Assembly: GCA_023413185.1 (NCBI GenBank)
Contig: JAEZQD010000096.1
Span: forward strand, 1 to 14,576
From: Bacillota bacterium
Lineage (GTDB): Bacteria; Bacillota; Clostridia; Oscillospirales; Ruminococcaceae
Length of the DNA stretch: 14,576 nucleotides
Reading direction: 5' to 3'
In this document: one piece after another, positions 6,630 through 14,576 of the stretch
Layout of the letters: every line of letters starts with the position of its first letter
How positions within the stretch are numbered: the stretch's first letter is position 1
Notes under the pieces: generated by a model
Seen by the model: only the letters and a program-made list of their open reading frames with translations
Databases searched by the model: none
What the model was told of the DNA's origin: nothing
Translations under genes and position numbers: made by a program

Positions 6630-6928
6630 CCGCAAAGGAACTATTGAGAGAGTACAAAGCTGGTCGCCTGCTTCCCTTACCCGTTCCAATTGGTGAGAAG
6701 GTATATGTGCCCTTCTGTGAGCAAGAGGTGGACGGCTCTCCCTATGAAGGAGTAGAAGAAACGTATCTTTGTGGCTACATCAATGAACGAGGGAGAATAT
6801 TCTACGTGACATACTGTGAGGATGGCGGCAGCTGCGATGTCGCCCCGGAGGATTTGTGTATGACAGAAAAACAAGCATGGCTTAGGTTGGATGAGCTGAG
6901 AAAGGAGAAGTCCAATGAGCAAAATTGA
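6626..6928 (+). CDS. Hypothetical acidic protein upstream of parB (100 aa)
   Basis: A 100-residue protein of unknown function. The N-terminal 20 residues are a helix with a basic face (LLREYKAGRLLPL). The middle (about 25-75) is beta-rich, acidic and has four cysteines (C31, C49, C64, C70) without a clear CxxC zinc knuckle. The last 25 residues form a helix, TEKQAWLRLDELRKEK, of the type often seen at the end of small element-encoded proteins. ATG 6626 overlaps the preceding stop in an ATGA arrangement and is preceded by GGAGGTG at 6611-6617. Its end overlaps parB by 14 nt, so it is translationally coupled on both sides. Several clostridial integrative elements carry small unknown genes in this position; I infer co-function with ParA/ParB from context only. 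Confidence 0.7.
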   Translation: MTAKELLREYKAGRLLPLPVPIGEKVYVPFCEQEVDGSPYEGVEETYLCGYINERGRIFYVTYCEDGGSCDVAPEDLCMTEKQAWLRLDELRKEKSNEQN

Positions 6929-7889
6929 CCTCAAAAGCAAGGTGTCAGCCAATTCTTCGGCAGAGGCATTCAGTATGCTCATGGGCGGTGGTCGCAAGGG
7001 GGACATTGAGCAACTGCCGGTTCGAAGCCTTGTCCCGTACAAAGACCAGCCGTTTCATCCATACTCACAGGAGCGACTCCAATCTCTCGCCGAGGATATC
7101 CATGAAAATGGTGTCCTCTCCCCTATCCTCGTCCGTCAAATCGGCGAAGAAGAATATCAAATCCTCGCCGGACACAACCGTGTGAACGCCTGTAAGCTGC
7201 TGGGGATGGAAACAGTACCCGGCATAATCAAGGCGGTGGATGATAATCAAGCGGCACTGATTATGCTTAACACAAACCTGAATCAACGTGACCAGCTGCT
7301 GCCCAGCGAAAAGGCGTTTGCCTACAAGATGCAGATGGACACGATGAAGCAGCAGGGTAAAAGAATTGACTTAGGCACCAATGGAGCACAAGTTGACGAT
7401 GAAGACTTCGGCACCATTGGTGCACAAGTTAGATCAAGAGATGTTGTCGCATCTCAAAACAACACTTCTCGAGAACAGATTCGCCGCTATATCCGCCTAA
7501 CTTACCTCATCCGCCCCCTGCTCGACCGTGTTGATAACGGCGAACTACCGTTTAGAGCAGGCGTGAGCCTATCCTACCTGACCGACCAACAGCAGGACAC
7601 CCTGCTTGACTATGTGGATACATACAATCTCAAAGTAAGCCTTGACCAGTCCGAGAAGCTCAAAGAGCTTGCAAAGCGTTCAGAACCGCAGGGCTTTCAG
7701 GTCAATCAGCTTGATGAGGTGTTTGGCAGAGTCCCCAAAACAAAGCTACCTCCCTCCCCACTCGGCAAGGGCTTCAAGGCGGCGTCAAGCCGACCGGAGC
7801 TTGCCGGTTTCTTTGAAGGTAAGAGCAAGAATGAGATAGAGGAAATCTTAATCAAAGCCGTTCAAAAGTATTTTGAAATAAATCCATAA
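6915..7889 (+). CDS. parB: ParB-family partition/DNA-binding protein
   Basis: A 324-residue ParB/Spo0J-like protein, the presumed centromere-binding partner of the ParA encoded upstream. The ParB N-terminal CTP-binding fold spans about residues 30-130: LPVRSLVPYKDQPF, RLQSLAEDIHENGVLSPILV and the key AGHNRVNACKLLG motif at about 85-97. A helix-turn-helix region follows (about 178-215, with TSREQIRRYIRLTYLI). The C-terminus has a dimerisation-like part ending in a conserved-looking EIEEILIKAVQKYF helix. AAAGGAG at 6901-6907 is 7 nt before the ATG. The start overlaps the preceding gene. An unusual 12-residue near-duplication (GTNGAQV then GTIGAQV) sits just before the DNA-binding part. After the stop there is a gap of about 60 nt before the methylase-helicase gene. 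ParB of this type is common near the start of clostridial ICEs. Confidence 0.9.
   Translation: MSKIDLKSKVSANSSAEAFSMLMGGGRKGDIEQLPVRSLVPYKDQPFHPYSQERLQSLAEDIHENGVLSPILVRQIGEEEYQILAGHNRVNACKLLGMETVPGIIKAVDDNQAALIMLNTNLNQRDQLLPSEKAFAYKMQMDTMKQQGKRIDLGTNGAQVDDEDFGTIGAQVRSRDVVASQNNTSREQIRRYIRLTYLIRPLLDRVDNGELPFRAGVSLSYLTDQQQDTLLDYVDTYNLKVSLDQSEKLKELAKRSEPQGFQVNQLDEVFGRVPKTKLPPSPLGKGFKAASSRPELAGFFEGKSKNEIEEILIKAVQKYFEINP
7374..7430 (+). repeat. 36-nt-spaced near-duplication inside parB
   Basis: Two 21-bp copies (7374-7394 and 7410-7430), both starting GGCACCA and ending GCACAAGTT, agree at 19 of 21 positions. They are exactly 36 nt apart, so the frame is kept and 12 residues are duplicated. The second copy joins smoothly to the helix-turn-helix region. 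The first looks like the added one. Confidence 0.75.
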
Positions 7890-7952
7890 ATCATTTACGA
7901 ACTGTCCCAAATATCACCCACTAAATATGTTAGTATGACTTTGGAGGAAATC

Positions 7953-10900
7953 ATGGCAGAAAAAAGACAAGAAACGCTGACAAGGCTGCTCAATGAAACC
8001 TTCCTGCGCATCACTTCATCCGAGCAGCAGTTACACCACTTTCTTTGTTTCGTCGGCAACGTCTACAAATACCCCTTTGTCCAACAGCTGTTGATTTACG
8101 CGCAGCGCCCCGACGCGACAGCCGTAGCCCCCCTGCCGGTATGGAACCAGATCGGACGGCGCGTGAAAAGGGGTTCAAAAGCAATCTCGGTATTGGATCA
8201 GAGTTTTGATAAGATAATCAATCTGTTTGACCTAGCCGACACATGGGGGCAGCCGCAAACCCAGCCGTACCTATGGAAGCTTGAATCGCGGCACACCCAA
8301 GCCGTGGTATCTGCTTTAAACGCACAGCAGGATAATACGCTGCTTGACGCAATCATCAAACGAATTGCTGAGATTAAGATGGAACCCGATTCGCTGTCGT
8401 GTATTCTAACCGGAGTCTGCGCACGGGTTGGAGAACCTGCACCGTTCCCCCCGGTTAATCCCCACATCGAGTTTCGGGAGCTTACTCAAATATTGACTGA
8501 AATACACAATATTCTAAGGACTGTAGAACAAGCAGTCAAGAGTTATGAAAGGAGCAAACAACATGAGCAGCTTAACCTATACGCAGAGGGGCGGACTGAT
8601 GGTTCCCAACCTGACGCAAAAGAGCATCCTCGACAAGCTCGGCAGGCTCGGACTGACCGCGCGGAAGTATCTTCTGGAGAACAGATTCGACCTGTTTCAG
8701 GAGATGTTGGTCAAAGGGACGCTGAACAGCTATCTCTTGAAACTGGACAAACGATACAGCCGACTGTACGAGACAGTGAGCGACCAGCTGAGGGCGCAGG
8801 AAGCACCCCCGACAGCCGACAGCTTCCGCGAGAAAGCGCAGTACGAGTTTCGGATCAAGGAACAAGCGGAGGAGATCGTACTCAACCAATTGACCGAGGA
8901 GCTGGACGCCCTCGCGTAAAAGAATCGCAGACACTGCTTGATGTCACAGAGGACATGACGGTATTACAGACGGAATTACAGGCTGTCAGCGGAAAAGCAG
9001 CCGAGTATGAGCACCTGTACGACAGTGGGCAGATTCTTTCGTTTAAACAAGCGGAGGATTGGGATATGCTCGAGAAAGAGCGCGAAACCCTTGAGCAAGC
9101 TTTGCATGGTCATCAGAGTAACCCTGCGAGAGAACAAGAGGCATCACTGCCAGCTGCAAACTACAGGATTCCGGATGACTTTACCGTACCGAACGGACAA
9201 AAAGGTAAATACCAAAACAACACCGCCGCGATTAAGCTGCTTAAACAGCTTGAACTCGACGGTGTTTTTGCGTCTCGGGAGCAGCAGGACATTCTCGCCG
9301 GTTACGTCGGCTGGGGCGGTATCCCCCAAGCGTTTGATGAGAAAAACGAAGCATGGCGCAACGAGTATGCTGAGCTTAGACAGCTGCTGACCGACAGTGA
9401 ATACACACAGGCGCGACGCTCCACACTCAACGCCTTCTACACATCCCCCGTAGTAATCAACGCGATGTATCAAGCACTTGCGAATTTCGGGTTTCAAGGC
9501 GGCAGAATGCTGGAGCCTGCCATGGCGGTGGGCAACTTCTTTGGCATGCTGCCGGAGGGGCTAAACACTTCGGAGCTGCATGGCGTTGAACTGGACAGCA
9601 TATCGGGACGGATCGCCAGACAGCTCTATCCCGGTGCAAGCATCCTGATTCAGGGCTTTGAGGAAACAAGGTATTCGCCCGGCTCGTTTGACGTCGTGCT
9701 CGGCAACGTGCCGTTTGGCGGCTACAAGCTGTCCGACCCGAAGTACGATAAGTACAATTTCCTGATCCACGATTACTTCTTTGCGAAGTCGCTTGATCTG
9801 GTTCGCCCCGGTGGGGTGATTGCGTTTGTCACCAGCAAAGGAACGATGGATAAGGCAAACGACAGTGTACGCCGGTATATCGCCGAGCGCGCCGATCTAG
9901 TAGGCGCTGTGCGGCTGCCAAACAGCGCGTTTAAACAGAATGCAAATACCGAGGTGACCACCGACATCATCTTCTTGCAGCGGCGAACAGAACCCTTTGC
10001 CGGGGAGTACCCGTCATGGGTGGAGCTTGGCGAGACGCCCGACGGTGTTCCGGTTAATCGATACTACGTCGAGCACCCCGAGATGCTGCTGGGCATCATG
10101 AGCTTTGAAGATACGATGTACGGCAACGAAAAAGACACCACCATGCACCCGCTTGAGGGCAAAGACCTCGCGCAGCTATTAAACGACGCCATATCCCGCC
10201 CGCACTGCACTATGGATGGCAGAACGTTAGAACCACAGGCTTTCGCGCCGATTGCTCCAACCGGCAAGCCATATACCTACAGCGTCATAGACAGTGCGGT
10301 CTATTACAATAGCGGAGAGGAGATGATAAGGCAAGACCTGCCCAAAGCAACGGAAGAACGTATCAAGGGCATGGTCAGGGTAAAAGACGCAGCCCTTGCG
10401 GTGATTGCAGCGCAGGAACAGGGCTGTTCGGATGAGCAGCTGCAAACCCTCCAGCACACGCTTAACGAGACATATGATGGTTTCACTAAAGCCTATGGCT
10501 CTCTGACCGCTACCGCCAACAAAAGAGCATTCAGTGAGGATGTGAATCTGCCGCTGTTGCTTGCGCTGGAACGGCAGGATTCGGACGGCAAAACGCTCAA
10601 AACAGACTTATTCTTTCGCCGTACGATTCGCCAGAGCATCGAACCCACAAAAGCCGAGAGCGCAGAAGACGCGTTGATGCTGTCTATTAACTACCGGGGT
10701 GGCGTCGATATTTCGTACATGCAGACCCTTTACCCAAAATCAGCGGAGGAGATTATAGCCGAGCTGGACACCCTAGTTTATCGCAACCCCGTCAGAGCAA
10801 GCACAGAGGACATCACCACAGGGTGGGAGACAGCCGAGGAATACCTGAGCGGCAATGTGCGCGCAAAGCTGGTAGTGGCGCAGTCGTATGCGGAGAACGA

Positions 10901-13900
10901 CGAGCAGTACCGCAGGAATGTCGAAGCACTTCATATCGTGCAGCCGGAGCCGTTGACCGCCAGTGAGATTGATATTCGGATGGGCGTTACCTGGATACCG
11001 GTAGGCGATTACAACGAGTTTGTATACGCACTCCTGAAAACCCCCTATCACCTCAAAGGCACCCGCGAAAACAGACACATCCATGTTTTGTACAATCCGC
11101 ATACGGCGGAGTGGGCAGTGGTTAACAAAAGCATGGATCGGTACAACGTGCTTGCACAATCCCGGTATGGGACAAAACGCATCTCGGCGTATCAAATCAT
11201 CGAGGACACGCTCAATCTCAAATCGGCACAGGTCAAGGATCGCGAGGAGGACGAGCACGGTAATGTACGGTATGTCGTGAACCACAAGGAGAGCATCCTT
11301 GCACGGGAACGGCAGGCGCTAATCAAAGACCGGTTTCGCGCGTGGCTGTTTGAGGACATGGAGCGGCGTACCCGCTTAGTGGATTATTACAACGAGCACT
11401 TTAATAACACCCGCTTGCGTGAGTACGACGGATCTCATCTAATTCTCCCAAACATCAATCCCTGTATTACACTGGATGCGCACCAGCTCGCGGCGGTCGC
11501 CCGCATTCGCAGCGGACAGAACACGCTGCTTGCCCACGTTGTGGGGGCGGGGAAAACATACACCATGATTGCAGGAGCAAAGGAGCTGCTGCGGTTGGGG
11601 ATGGCAAACAAGGTTGCCTTTGTTGTGCCCAATCACCTGACCGAGCAATTTGGCGCAGACTGCATGCTGCTTTACCCGAACTTCAAGGTGCTCATCGCAA
11701 GCAAGAAGGACTTTGAGCGGCAGAACCGGCAGACACTGCTGGGCAAGATAGCCACCAGCGACATTGAAGCCGTGGTACTGGGGCATAGCCAGTTTGAGAA
11801 GATCATGCTGTCTCCCGAATATCAAAAGGAAGCAATCTCAGAGGAACTCTATCAGGTAGCCACTGCCATAGATGATATGCGTTCGGACAAGGAGGGGCGC
11901 AGCTATACAGTAAAACAGATGGAGCGACTTAAGGCGTCGCTGGAGGAGCAGCTGAAGAATCTGAACTCCAACGTTGGCAAGGATAACCTGCTAACCTTTG
12001 AGCAGCTGGGCATCAATGTTCTTTTCGTGGATGAAGCGCACTACTACAAAAACTGCGCAATCTTCTCCAAGATGCGCAATGTGGCAGGTATCTCTAACGC
12101 CAGAGCCAAGAAGTCCTCGGATATGCTGATGAAATGCAAGTATCTGAGTGAAAACGGCGGCAGCATTACGTTTGCAACCGGCACACCGGTATCCAACTCC
12201 ATGTCGGAGATCTACGTCATGCAGCGGTATCTGCAAAACGGGGATTTAATCGATATGGGCATCCGACACTTTGACGAGTGGGCAGCACAGTTTGGGGAAA
12301 CGGTGACCTCCATGGAGGTTGCACCCGAAGGCAACGGGTACCGTCCTCGCACACGGTTTGCAAAGTTCTACAACCTGCCGGAGCTCATGACGGTATTCCG
12401 AAAAGTGGCGGACATACAGACCGCCGACATGCTCAACCTGCCACGACCAACACTTGCAGGAGGAAAGGCGAATGTAATCGTTTGTCCTCCTTCTGACGCC
12501 CTGCTTGCCTTTATCAGAGAGAGTATTCCACGCGTTCAGGCAATCCGGGATAGAGCGGTGAAGCCAACTGAGGATAACATGCTCAAGTTCACAAGCGACG
12601 CCCGAAAAGCGGGTACGGATATGCGCCTGATTGATTCGGTGTTGCCTTACGACCCGTCCGGCAAGGTGGCAGCCTGTGTGGAGAATGTGTACTGGCACTA
12701 CCTAGACACGGCAGAAAATCACGGTGTACAGGTGATTTTCTCCGATTTCAGTGCGCCGGGCAGTAGCTTTAATATACCGGATGAATTAAGAATCCGTTTG
12801 ATACAGCGTGGGATACGCGAATCCGACATCTGCACCATCTGGGACACCGATAACCCCATCCAACGCGAGAAGATGTTTGAGCAGCTTCGCACCGGCGAAA
12901 AGAGAATCCTAATTGGCTCAACACAAAAGTGCGGCGCGGGTACCAACATACAAGACCGCCTGATTGCCCTGCATCACATTGACTGCCCATACCGGCCGAG
13001 CGACATTGAGCAGCGTGAAGGACGTATCCTCCGACGCGGGAACGGGTATGACGAGGTGCATATCTACCGGTACGTTACCGAAAAGAGCTTCGACGCATAC
13101 TTGTGGCAGATCGTCGAGCAAAAGCAGCGATTCATTAGTCAAATAATGACCAGCAAAACGCCGTCTCGTTCCTGTGAAGATGTGGATGAGGCGGTCTTAT
13201 CATTCGCAGAAGTCAAAGCCATTGCAAGCGGCGATGTGCGGATTAAGGAGAAGATGGAGGTGGATATGGAGCTAGCTCGGCTGCGCACCCTGCAATCGGG
13301 GTACCGACAGCAGCGATACAGCTTACAGGAGGATGTCGCTGTGGTGTATCCCAAGCAGATTAAAGACTGTGAAACACAGATGGAACAGGTTCGGCAGGAC
13401 TTTGATATGCTGTTACACAACAAGCAGGAGGATTTTTCGATTACTTTAAGCGGACAGGTTTACGCCGAACGGGAAAAGGCAGGCGACCTGATTCGCGCGC
13501 TTGCGCCCGGTGTTCAGGCGGGCGAGCTTGCCATCGGCTCATACCGGGGCTTTGACCTTGTAATCGAGCGAAAGAACATGCTATCCGATGCAAGTCTTGT
13601 TGTGTGCGGTAAGAATGGGTATCGCTCGGAGATCAGCGACAGCGGGTTAGGCACCGCCCGCAGGCTGGAGAACACGGTGCAGGGCATTGGCAAGCTGCTC
13701 GAATTCGAAAAGGAGAACCTTGCCCGACTACAAGCTTCACTCGCGGATGCCAAAGAGCAGCTGGAACGTCCGTTTGAGCATGAAGTAGAGATGGAACGGC
13801 TGCTTGCTCGCAGTGCCCAGCTTGCCGGTGAGCTTGACCTGGATAAAAATAAGGGGGAGATGATAGCCGAGGACGAGGAAATGCCTGCGCTGGTTAATGT

Positions 13901-13937
13901 CGTGGAGCGCAATCCGCAAACACCTGAGATGATGTAA
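7953..13937 (+). CDS. Giant ArdC-like / adenine methylase / SNF2 helicase fusion protein
   Basis: A 1994-residue cytoplasmic protein of the type carried by many clostridial conjugative elements; a role in DNA protection or processing during transfer is inferred. About 10-90 is ArdC-N-like (FVQQLLIYAQRPDATAVAP, WNQIGRRVKRGSKAI). About 204-322 is a polar linker overlapped by another gene. About 400-660 is an N6-adenine methylase-like domain: LEPAMAVGNFFG near 520 for cofactor binding and GNVPFGGY near 585 as the catalytic N-x-P-F motif. About 1170-1770 is an SNF2/superfamily-2 helicase: GAGKT near 1198, DEAH near 1360, FATGTPVSNS near 1410, and QREGRILRRG near 1690. The C-terminal 200 residues are largely coiled coil. 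ATG 7953 follows GGAGG (7943-7947) at 5 nt; the in-frame ATG 7935 lies upstream of that site. No frameshift or stop breaks the frame. I cannot say whether methylase and helicase are both active. Confidence 0.9.
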   Translation: MAEKRQETLTRLLNETFLRITSSEQQLHHFLCFVGNVYKYPFVQQLLIYAQRPDATAVAPLPVWNQIGRRVKRGSKAISVLDQSFDKIINLFDLADTWGQPQTQPYLWKLESRHTQAVVSALNAQQDNTLLDAIIKRIAEIKMEPDSLSCILTGVCARVGEPAPFPPVNPHIEFRELTQILTEIHNILRTVEQAVKSYERSKQHEQLNLYAEGRTDGSQPDAKEHPRQARQARTDRAEVSSGEQIRPVSGDVGQRDAEQLSLETGQTIQPTVRDSERPAEGAGSTPDSRQLPRESAVRVSDQGTSGGDRTQPIDRGAGRPRVKESQTLLDVTEDMTVLQTELQAVSGKAAEYEHLYDSGQILSFKQAEDWDMLEKERETLEQALHGHQSNPAREQEASLPAANYRIPDDFTVPNGQKGKYQNNTAAIKLLKQLELDGVFASREQQDILAGYVGWGGIPQAFDEKNEAWRNEYAELRQLLTDSEYTQARRSTLNAFYTSPVVINAMYQALANFGFQGGRMLEPAMAVGNFFGMLPEGLNTSELHGVELDSISGRIARQLYPGASILIQGFEETRYSPGSFDVVLGNVPFGGYKLSDPKYDKYNFLIHDYFFAKSLDLVRPGGVIAFVTSKGTMDKANDSVRRYIAERADLVGAVRLPNSAFKQNANTEVTTDIIFLQRRTEPFAGEYPSWVELGETPDGVPVNRYYVEHPEMLLGIMSFEDTMYGNEKDTTMHPLEGKDLAQLLNDAISRPHCTMDGRTLEPQAFAPIAPTGKPYTYSVIDSAVYYNSGEEMIRQDLPKATEERIKGMVRVKDAALAVIAAQEQGCSDEQLQTLQHTLNETYDGFTKAYGSLTATANKRAFSEDVNLPLLLALERQDSDGKTLKTDLFFRRTIRQSIEPTKAESAEDALMLSINYRGGVDISYMQTLYPKSAEEIIAELDTLVYRNPVRASTEDITTGWETAEEYLSGNVRAKLVVAQSYAENDEQYRRNVEALHIVQPEPLTASEIDIRMGVTWIPVGDYNEFVYALLKTPYHLKGTRENRHIHVLYNPHTAEWAVVNKSMDRYNVLAQSRYGTKRISAYQIIEDTLNLKSAQVKDREEDEHGNVRYVVNHKESILARERQALIKDRFRAWLFEDMERRTRLVDYYNEHFNNTRLREYDGSHLILPNINPCITLDAHQLAAVARIRSGQNTLLAHVVGAGKTYTMIAGAKELLRLGMANKVAFVVPNHLTEQFGADCMLLYPNFKVLIASKKDFERQNRQTLLGKIATSDIEAVVLGHSQFEKIMLSPEYQKEAISEELYQVATAIDDMRSDKEGRSYTVKQMERLKASLEEQLKNLNSNVGKDNLLTFEQLGINVLFVDEAHYYKNCAIFSKMRNVAGISNARAKKSSDMLMKCKYLSENGGSITFATGTPVSNSMSEIYVMQRYLQNGDLIDMGIRHFDEWAAQFGETVTSMEVAPEGNGYRPRTRFAKFYNLPELMTVFRKVADIQTADMLNLPRPTLAGGKANVIVCPPSDALLAFIRESIPRVQAIRDRAVKPTEDNMLKFTSDARKAGTDMRLIDSVLPYDPSGKVAACVENVYWHYLDTAENHGVQVIFSDFSAPGSSFNIPDELRIRLIQRGIRESDICTIWDTDNPIQREKMFEQLRTGEKRILIGSTQKCGAGTNIQDRLIALHHIDCPYRPSDIEQREGRILRRGNGYDEVHIYRYVTEKSFDAYLWQIVEQKQRFISQIMTSKTPSRSCEDVDEAVLSFAEVKAIASGDVRIKEKMEVDMELARLRTLQSGYRQQRYSLQEDVAVVYPKQIKDCETQMEQVRQDFDMLLHNKQEDFSITLSGQVYAEREKAGDLIRALAPGVQAGELAIGSYRGFDLVIERKNMLSDASLVVCGKNGYRSEISDSGLGTARRLENTVQGIGKLLEFEKENLARLQASLADAKEQLERPFEHEVEMERLLARSAQLAGELDLDKNKGEMIAEDEEMPALVNVVERNPQTPEMM
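8563..8919 (+). CDS. tnpV: TnpV-like protein encoded entirely inside the helicase gene (+1 frame)
   Basis: This 118-residue reading frame looks like a complete member of the TnpV family, small proteins of unknown function first named from clostridial transposons. It has the family's N-terminal pattern (YTQRGGLMVPNLT), the central helix with ARKYLLENRFDLFQEMLVKG followed by LNSYLLKLDKR, and the C-terminal EQAEEIVLNQLTEEL. I recognise the pattern from memory, not from a search. The ATG at 8563 has GAAAGGAG (8547-8554) 8 nt upstream; the ATG at 8545 is inside that site. All 357 bases lie within the methylase-helicase gene on the same strand, one frame over. The helicase frame there encodes only a Q/R/D/E/G/S/P-rich linker with no F, W, C or M, whereas this frame has a normal globular composition. 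This suggests the small frame is the selected one, and that the big protein tolerates its translation as a linker. Expression is unproven. Confidence 0.7.
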   Translation: MSSLTYTQRGGLMVPNLTQKSILDKLGRLGLTARKYLLENRFDLFQEMLVKGTLNSYLLKLDKRYSRLYETVSDQLRAQEAPPTADSFREKAQYEFRIKEQAEEIVLNQLTEELDALA

Positions 13938-13954
13938 TGAAAGGAATGGTTACT

Positions 13955-14077
13955 ATGCTGAAAACGCCATATAGTACGATTGATTATTTTACAGACTTCC
14001 ATATCTTCTGTAGAAGTGGTGGAGGCGCGTTCCCGAAGCATTGGGTGTGCACCCCAAAAATCATTGAAAAATTATAA
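13955..14077 (+). CDS. Possible 40-residue peptide gene after the helicase
   Basis: Starting at ATG 13955, with AAAGGA (13940-13945) 9 nt upstream, a frame of 40 codons runs to TAA 14075-14077. The frame also opens further upstream, at ATG 13946 and at ATG 13937, which overlaps the helicase stop (TAATGA). The peptide is fairly basic and aromatic (STIDYFTDFHIFCRSGGG, then AFPKHWVCTPKIIEKL), with two cysteines. I do not recognise it. It could be a real small gene co-translated with the helicase, or the cut-down start of a larger gene whose remainder was lost. Its position 17 nt after the stop with a ribosome site favours translation, but the size makes it uncertain. Confidence 0.4.
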   Translation: MLKTPYSTIDYFTDFHIFCRSGGGAFPKHWVCTPKIIEKL

Positions 14078-14094
14078 CTGTTGCATTAATATGC

Positions 14095-14200
14095 ATGCCC
14101 TTGGCATCTTGAAATGATGACCAGGGGCGGGAGTTTATTGGACTGGAGGCATTGCCCTCCATCAAGTGAATGCGATGCAGGTCCCACTTTGCCCTTTTTT
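14095..14200 (+). ncRNA. Structured region ending in a T tract: terminator or small RNA
   Basis: Several stems are packed into about 105 nt. ATGCC/GGCAT has a 3-nt loop (14095-14107). TGGAGG/CCTCCA has a 6-nt loop (14144-14161). An enclosing pair joins GGGCGGGA (14125-14132) to TCCC (14182-14185) and GCCC (14191-14194), with ACTTT bulged out, followed directly by TTTTTT (14195-14200). GGAC (14140-14143) could compete for GTCC (14181-14184). It may simply be the terminator of the helicase operon, but the multi-stem shape is more than a plain terminator needs. I do not recognise a known RNA family. Confidence 0.4.
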
Positions 14201-14576
14201 GGTAGCACATTACTACTCAATCTCCCTTTGCGCACTAATGGTTTATATGTATAATGTCAGTATACCTTTAATAGATTCCCATCAACTATTTGAAGTCAAA
14301 TTATCCCTTCAACTCAAGATGTCTTAATAAGTTATGCAATTATGGTGTTACAACTGGCGGAGAGTTGTGAATAAGAGTGGTTGATCTCGGTTTCTCCTCC
14401 ATTTTTCTACTTAATGGTATTATACATATGCTCAGATTATGTCGAGACAGCTTTATGGACTGTTTTTCTATTGATTATGAACAATTCATAGCTTTCACAG
14501 AAAACCTATTGTTTGGCGAAATTAAGAATAAAGAGTTTTGAAACGCTTTTGAATAATGGAAGTCTTATGAGCGAGG
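14201..14576. other. AT-rich stretch without a convincing gene
   Basis: No frame above about 40 codons is supported on either strand. Visible features are a hairpin ACAACT/AGTTGT around GGCGGAG (about 14350-14368) and a short frame from ATG 14429 (37 codons, no good ribosome site). A frame switch near 14541 would extend that short frame into EFETLLNNGSLMSE up to the window edge, so it may be a decayed or frameshifted gene start. An ATG at 14567 preceded by GGAAG could open a gene that continues outside the window. Confidence 0.35.

Noticed and set aside
8572..8934. Minus-strand frame opposite the TnpV-like gene
   Set aside because: It is a shadow of the two plus-strand frames already coding there, with no start signal or family resemblance.
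10773..11285. 170-codon open frame on the minus strand within the helicase gene
   Set aside because: It lies opposite well-conserved helicase-protein coding sequence, has no ribosome site and no recognisable motif. Its length fits a chance antisense frame in GC-rich coding DNA.
13514..14041. 175-codon minus-strand frame overlapping the helicase 3' end
   Set aside because: The product is serine/arginine-rich low-complexity sequence, typical of the antisense of a charged coiled coil. The long frame is explained by that bias.
14355..14363. TGGCGGAGA, matching the first nine bases of the tRNA-derived core at 4075, as a possible right attachment site
   Set aside because: The match ends after nine bases, no tRNA body follows on the right side as the orientation requires, and the bases form the loop region of a local hairpin. 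Chance is the simpler explanation.
1..14576. CRISPR array, rRNA genes or a complete insertion sequence
   Set aside because: No regularly spaced repeats, no rRNA-like sequence and no DDE or HUH transposase frame were seen on either strand.

Overview
The window looks like chromosomal DNA from a low-to-mid-GC Firmicute, most likely a gut-type Clostridium relative (Oscillospiraceae/Lachnospiraceae-like). The evidence is the strong AAGGAGG-type ribosome binding sites, the tandem large serine recombinases, the tRNA-Ser sequence, and the ParA/ParB plus giant methylase-helicase module typical of clostridial integrative elements. Species cannot be fixed from sequence alone. Nearly everything here is mobile-element DNA.

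Region 1 (1-3891) is the end of one mobile element. It starts with the 3' end of an unrecognised, possibly phage-structural, gene. A tight cluster follows: a small HTH/double zinc-finger protein, a SHOCT-like small protein, an intact large serine recombinase, and a second paralogous serine recombinase. The second has a single in-frame TAA at codon 56, just after the catalytic serine. A good intrinsic terminator closes the cluster.

Region 2 (3892-4293) has no coding gene but several sites: an inverted repeat, a minus-strand terminator hairpin, and the last 24 nt of a minus-strand tRNA-Ser gene. This arrangement looks like the left attachment junction of a second element. Two AAGGGT-rich 19-bp repeats, one just before and one at the end of the integrase gene, look like arm-type integrase sites.

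Region 3 (4294-13937) is the left part of that second element. It holds a tyrosine integrase, a hairpin terminator, then parA, two small unknown genes, parB and a 1994-residue protein. That protein joins an ArdC-like N-terminus, an adenine-N6 methylase-like domain, an SNF2/DEAH helicase and a C-terminal coiled coil. The four genes from parA to parB overlap or nearly overlap, so they are probably one operon. The integrase gene is visibly AT-richer than the par/helicase part, so the element is mosaic. No relaxase, coupling protein or type IV secretion gene is in view. The element must continue to the right if it is an integrative and conjugative element (ICE).

The most unusual feature is a complete TnpV-like gene (8563-8919) with its own ribosome binding site. 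It lies entirely inside the helicase gene in the +1 frame. The helicase frame across the same bases encodes only a low-complexity polar linker.

Region 4 (13938-14576) is AT-rich. It holds one possible 40-residue peptide gene and a structured stretch ending in GCCC-TTTTTT, which could be an operon terminator or a small RNA. No convincing gene is visible after that.
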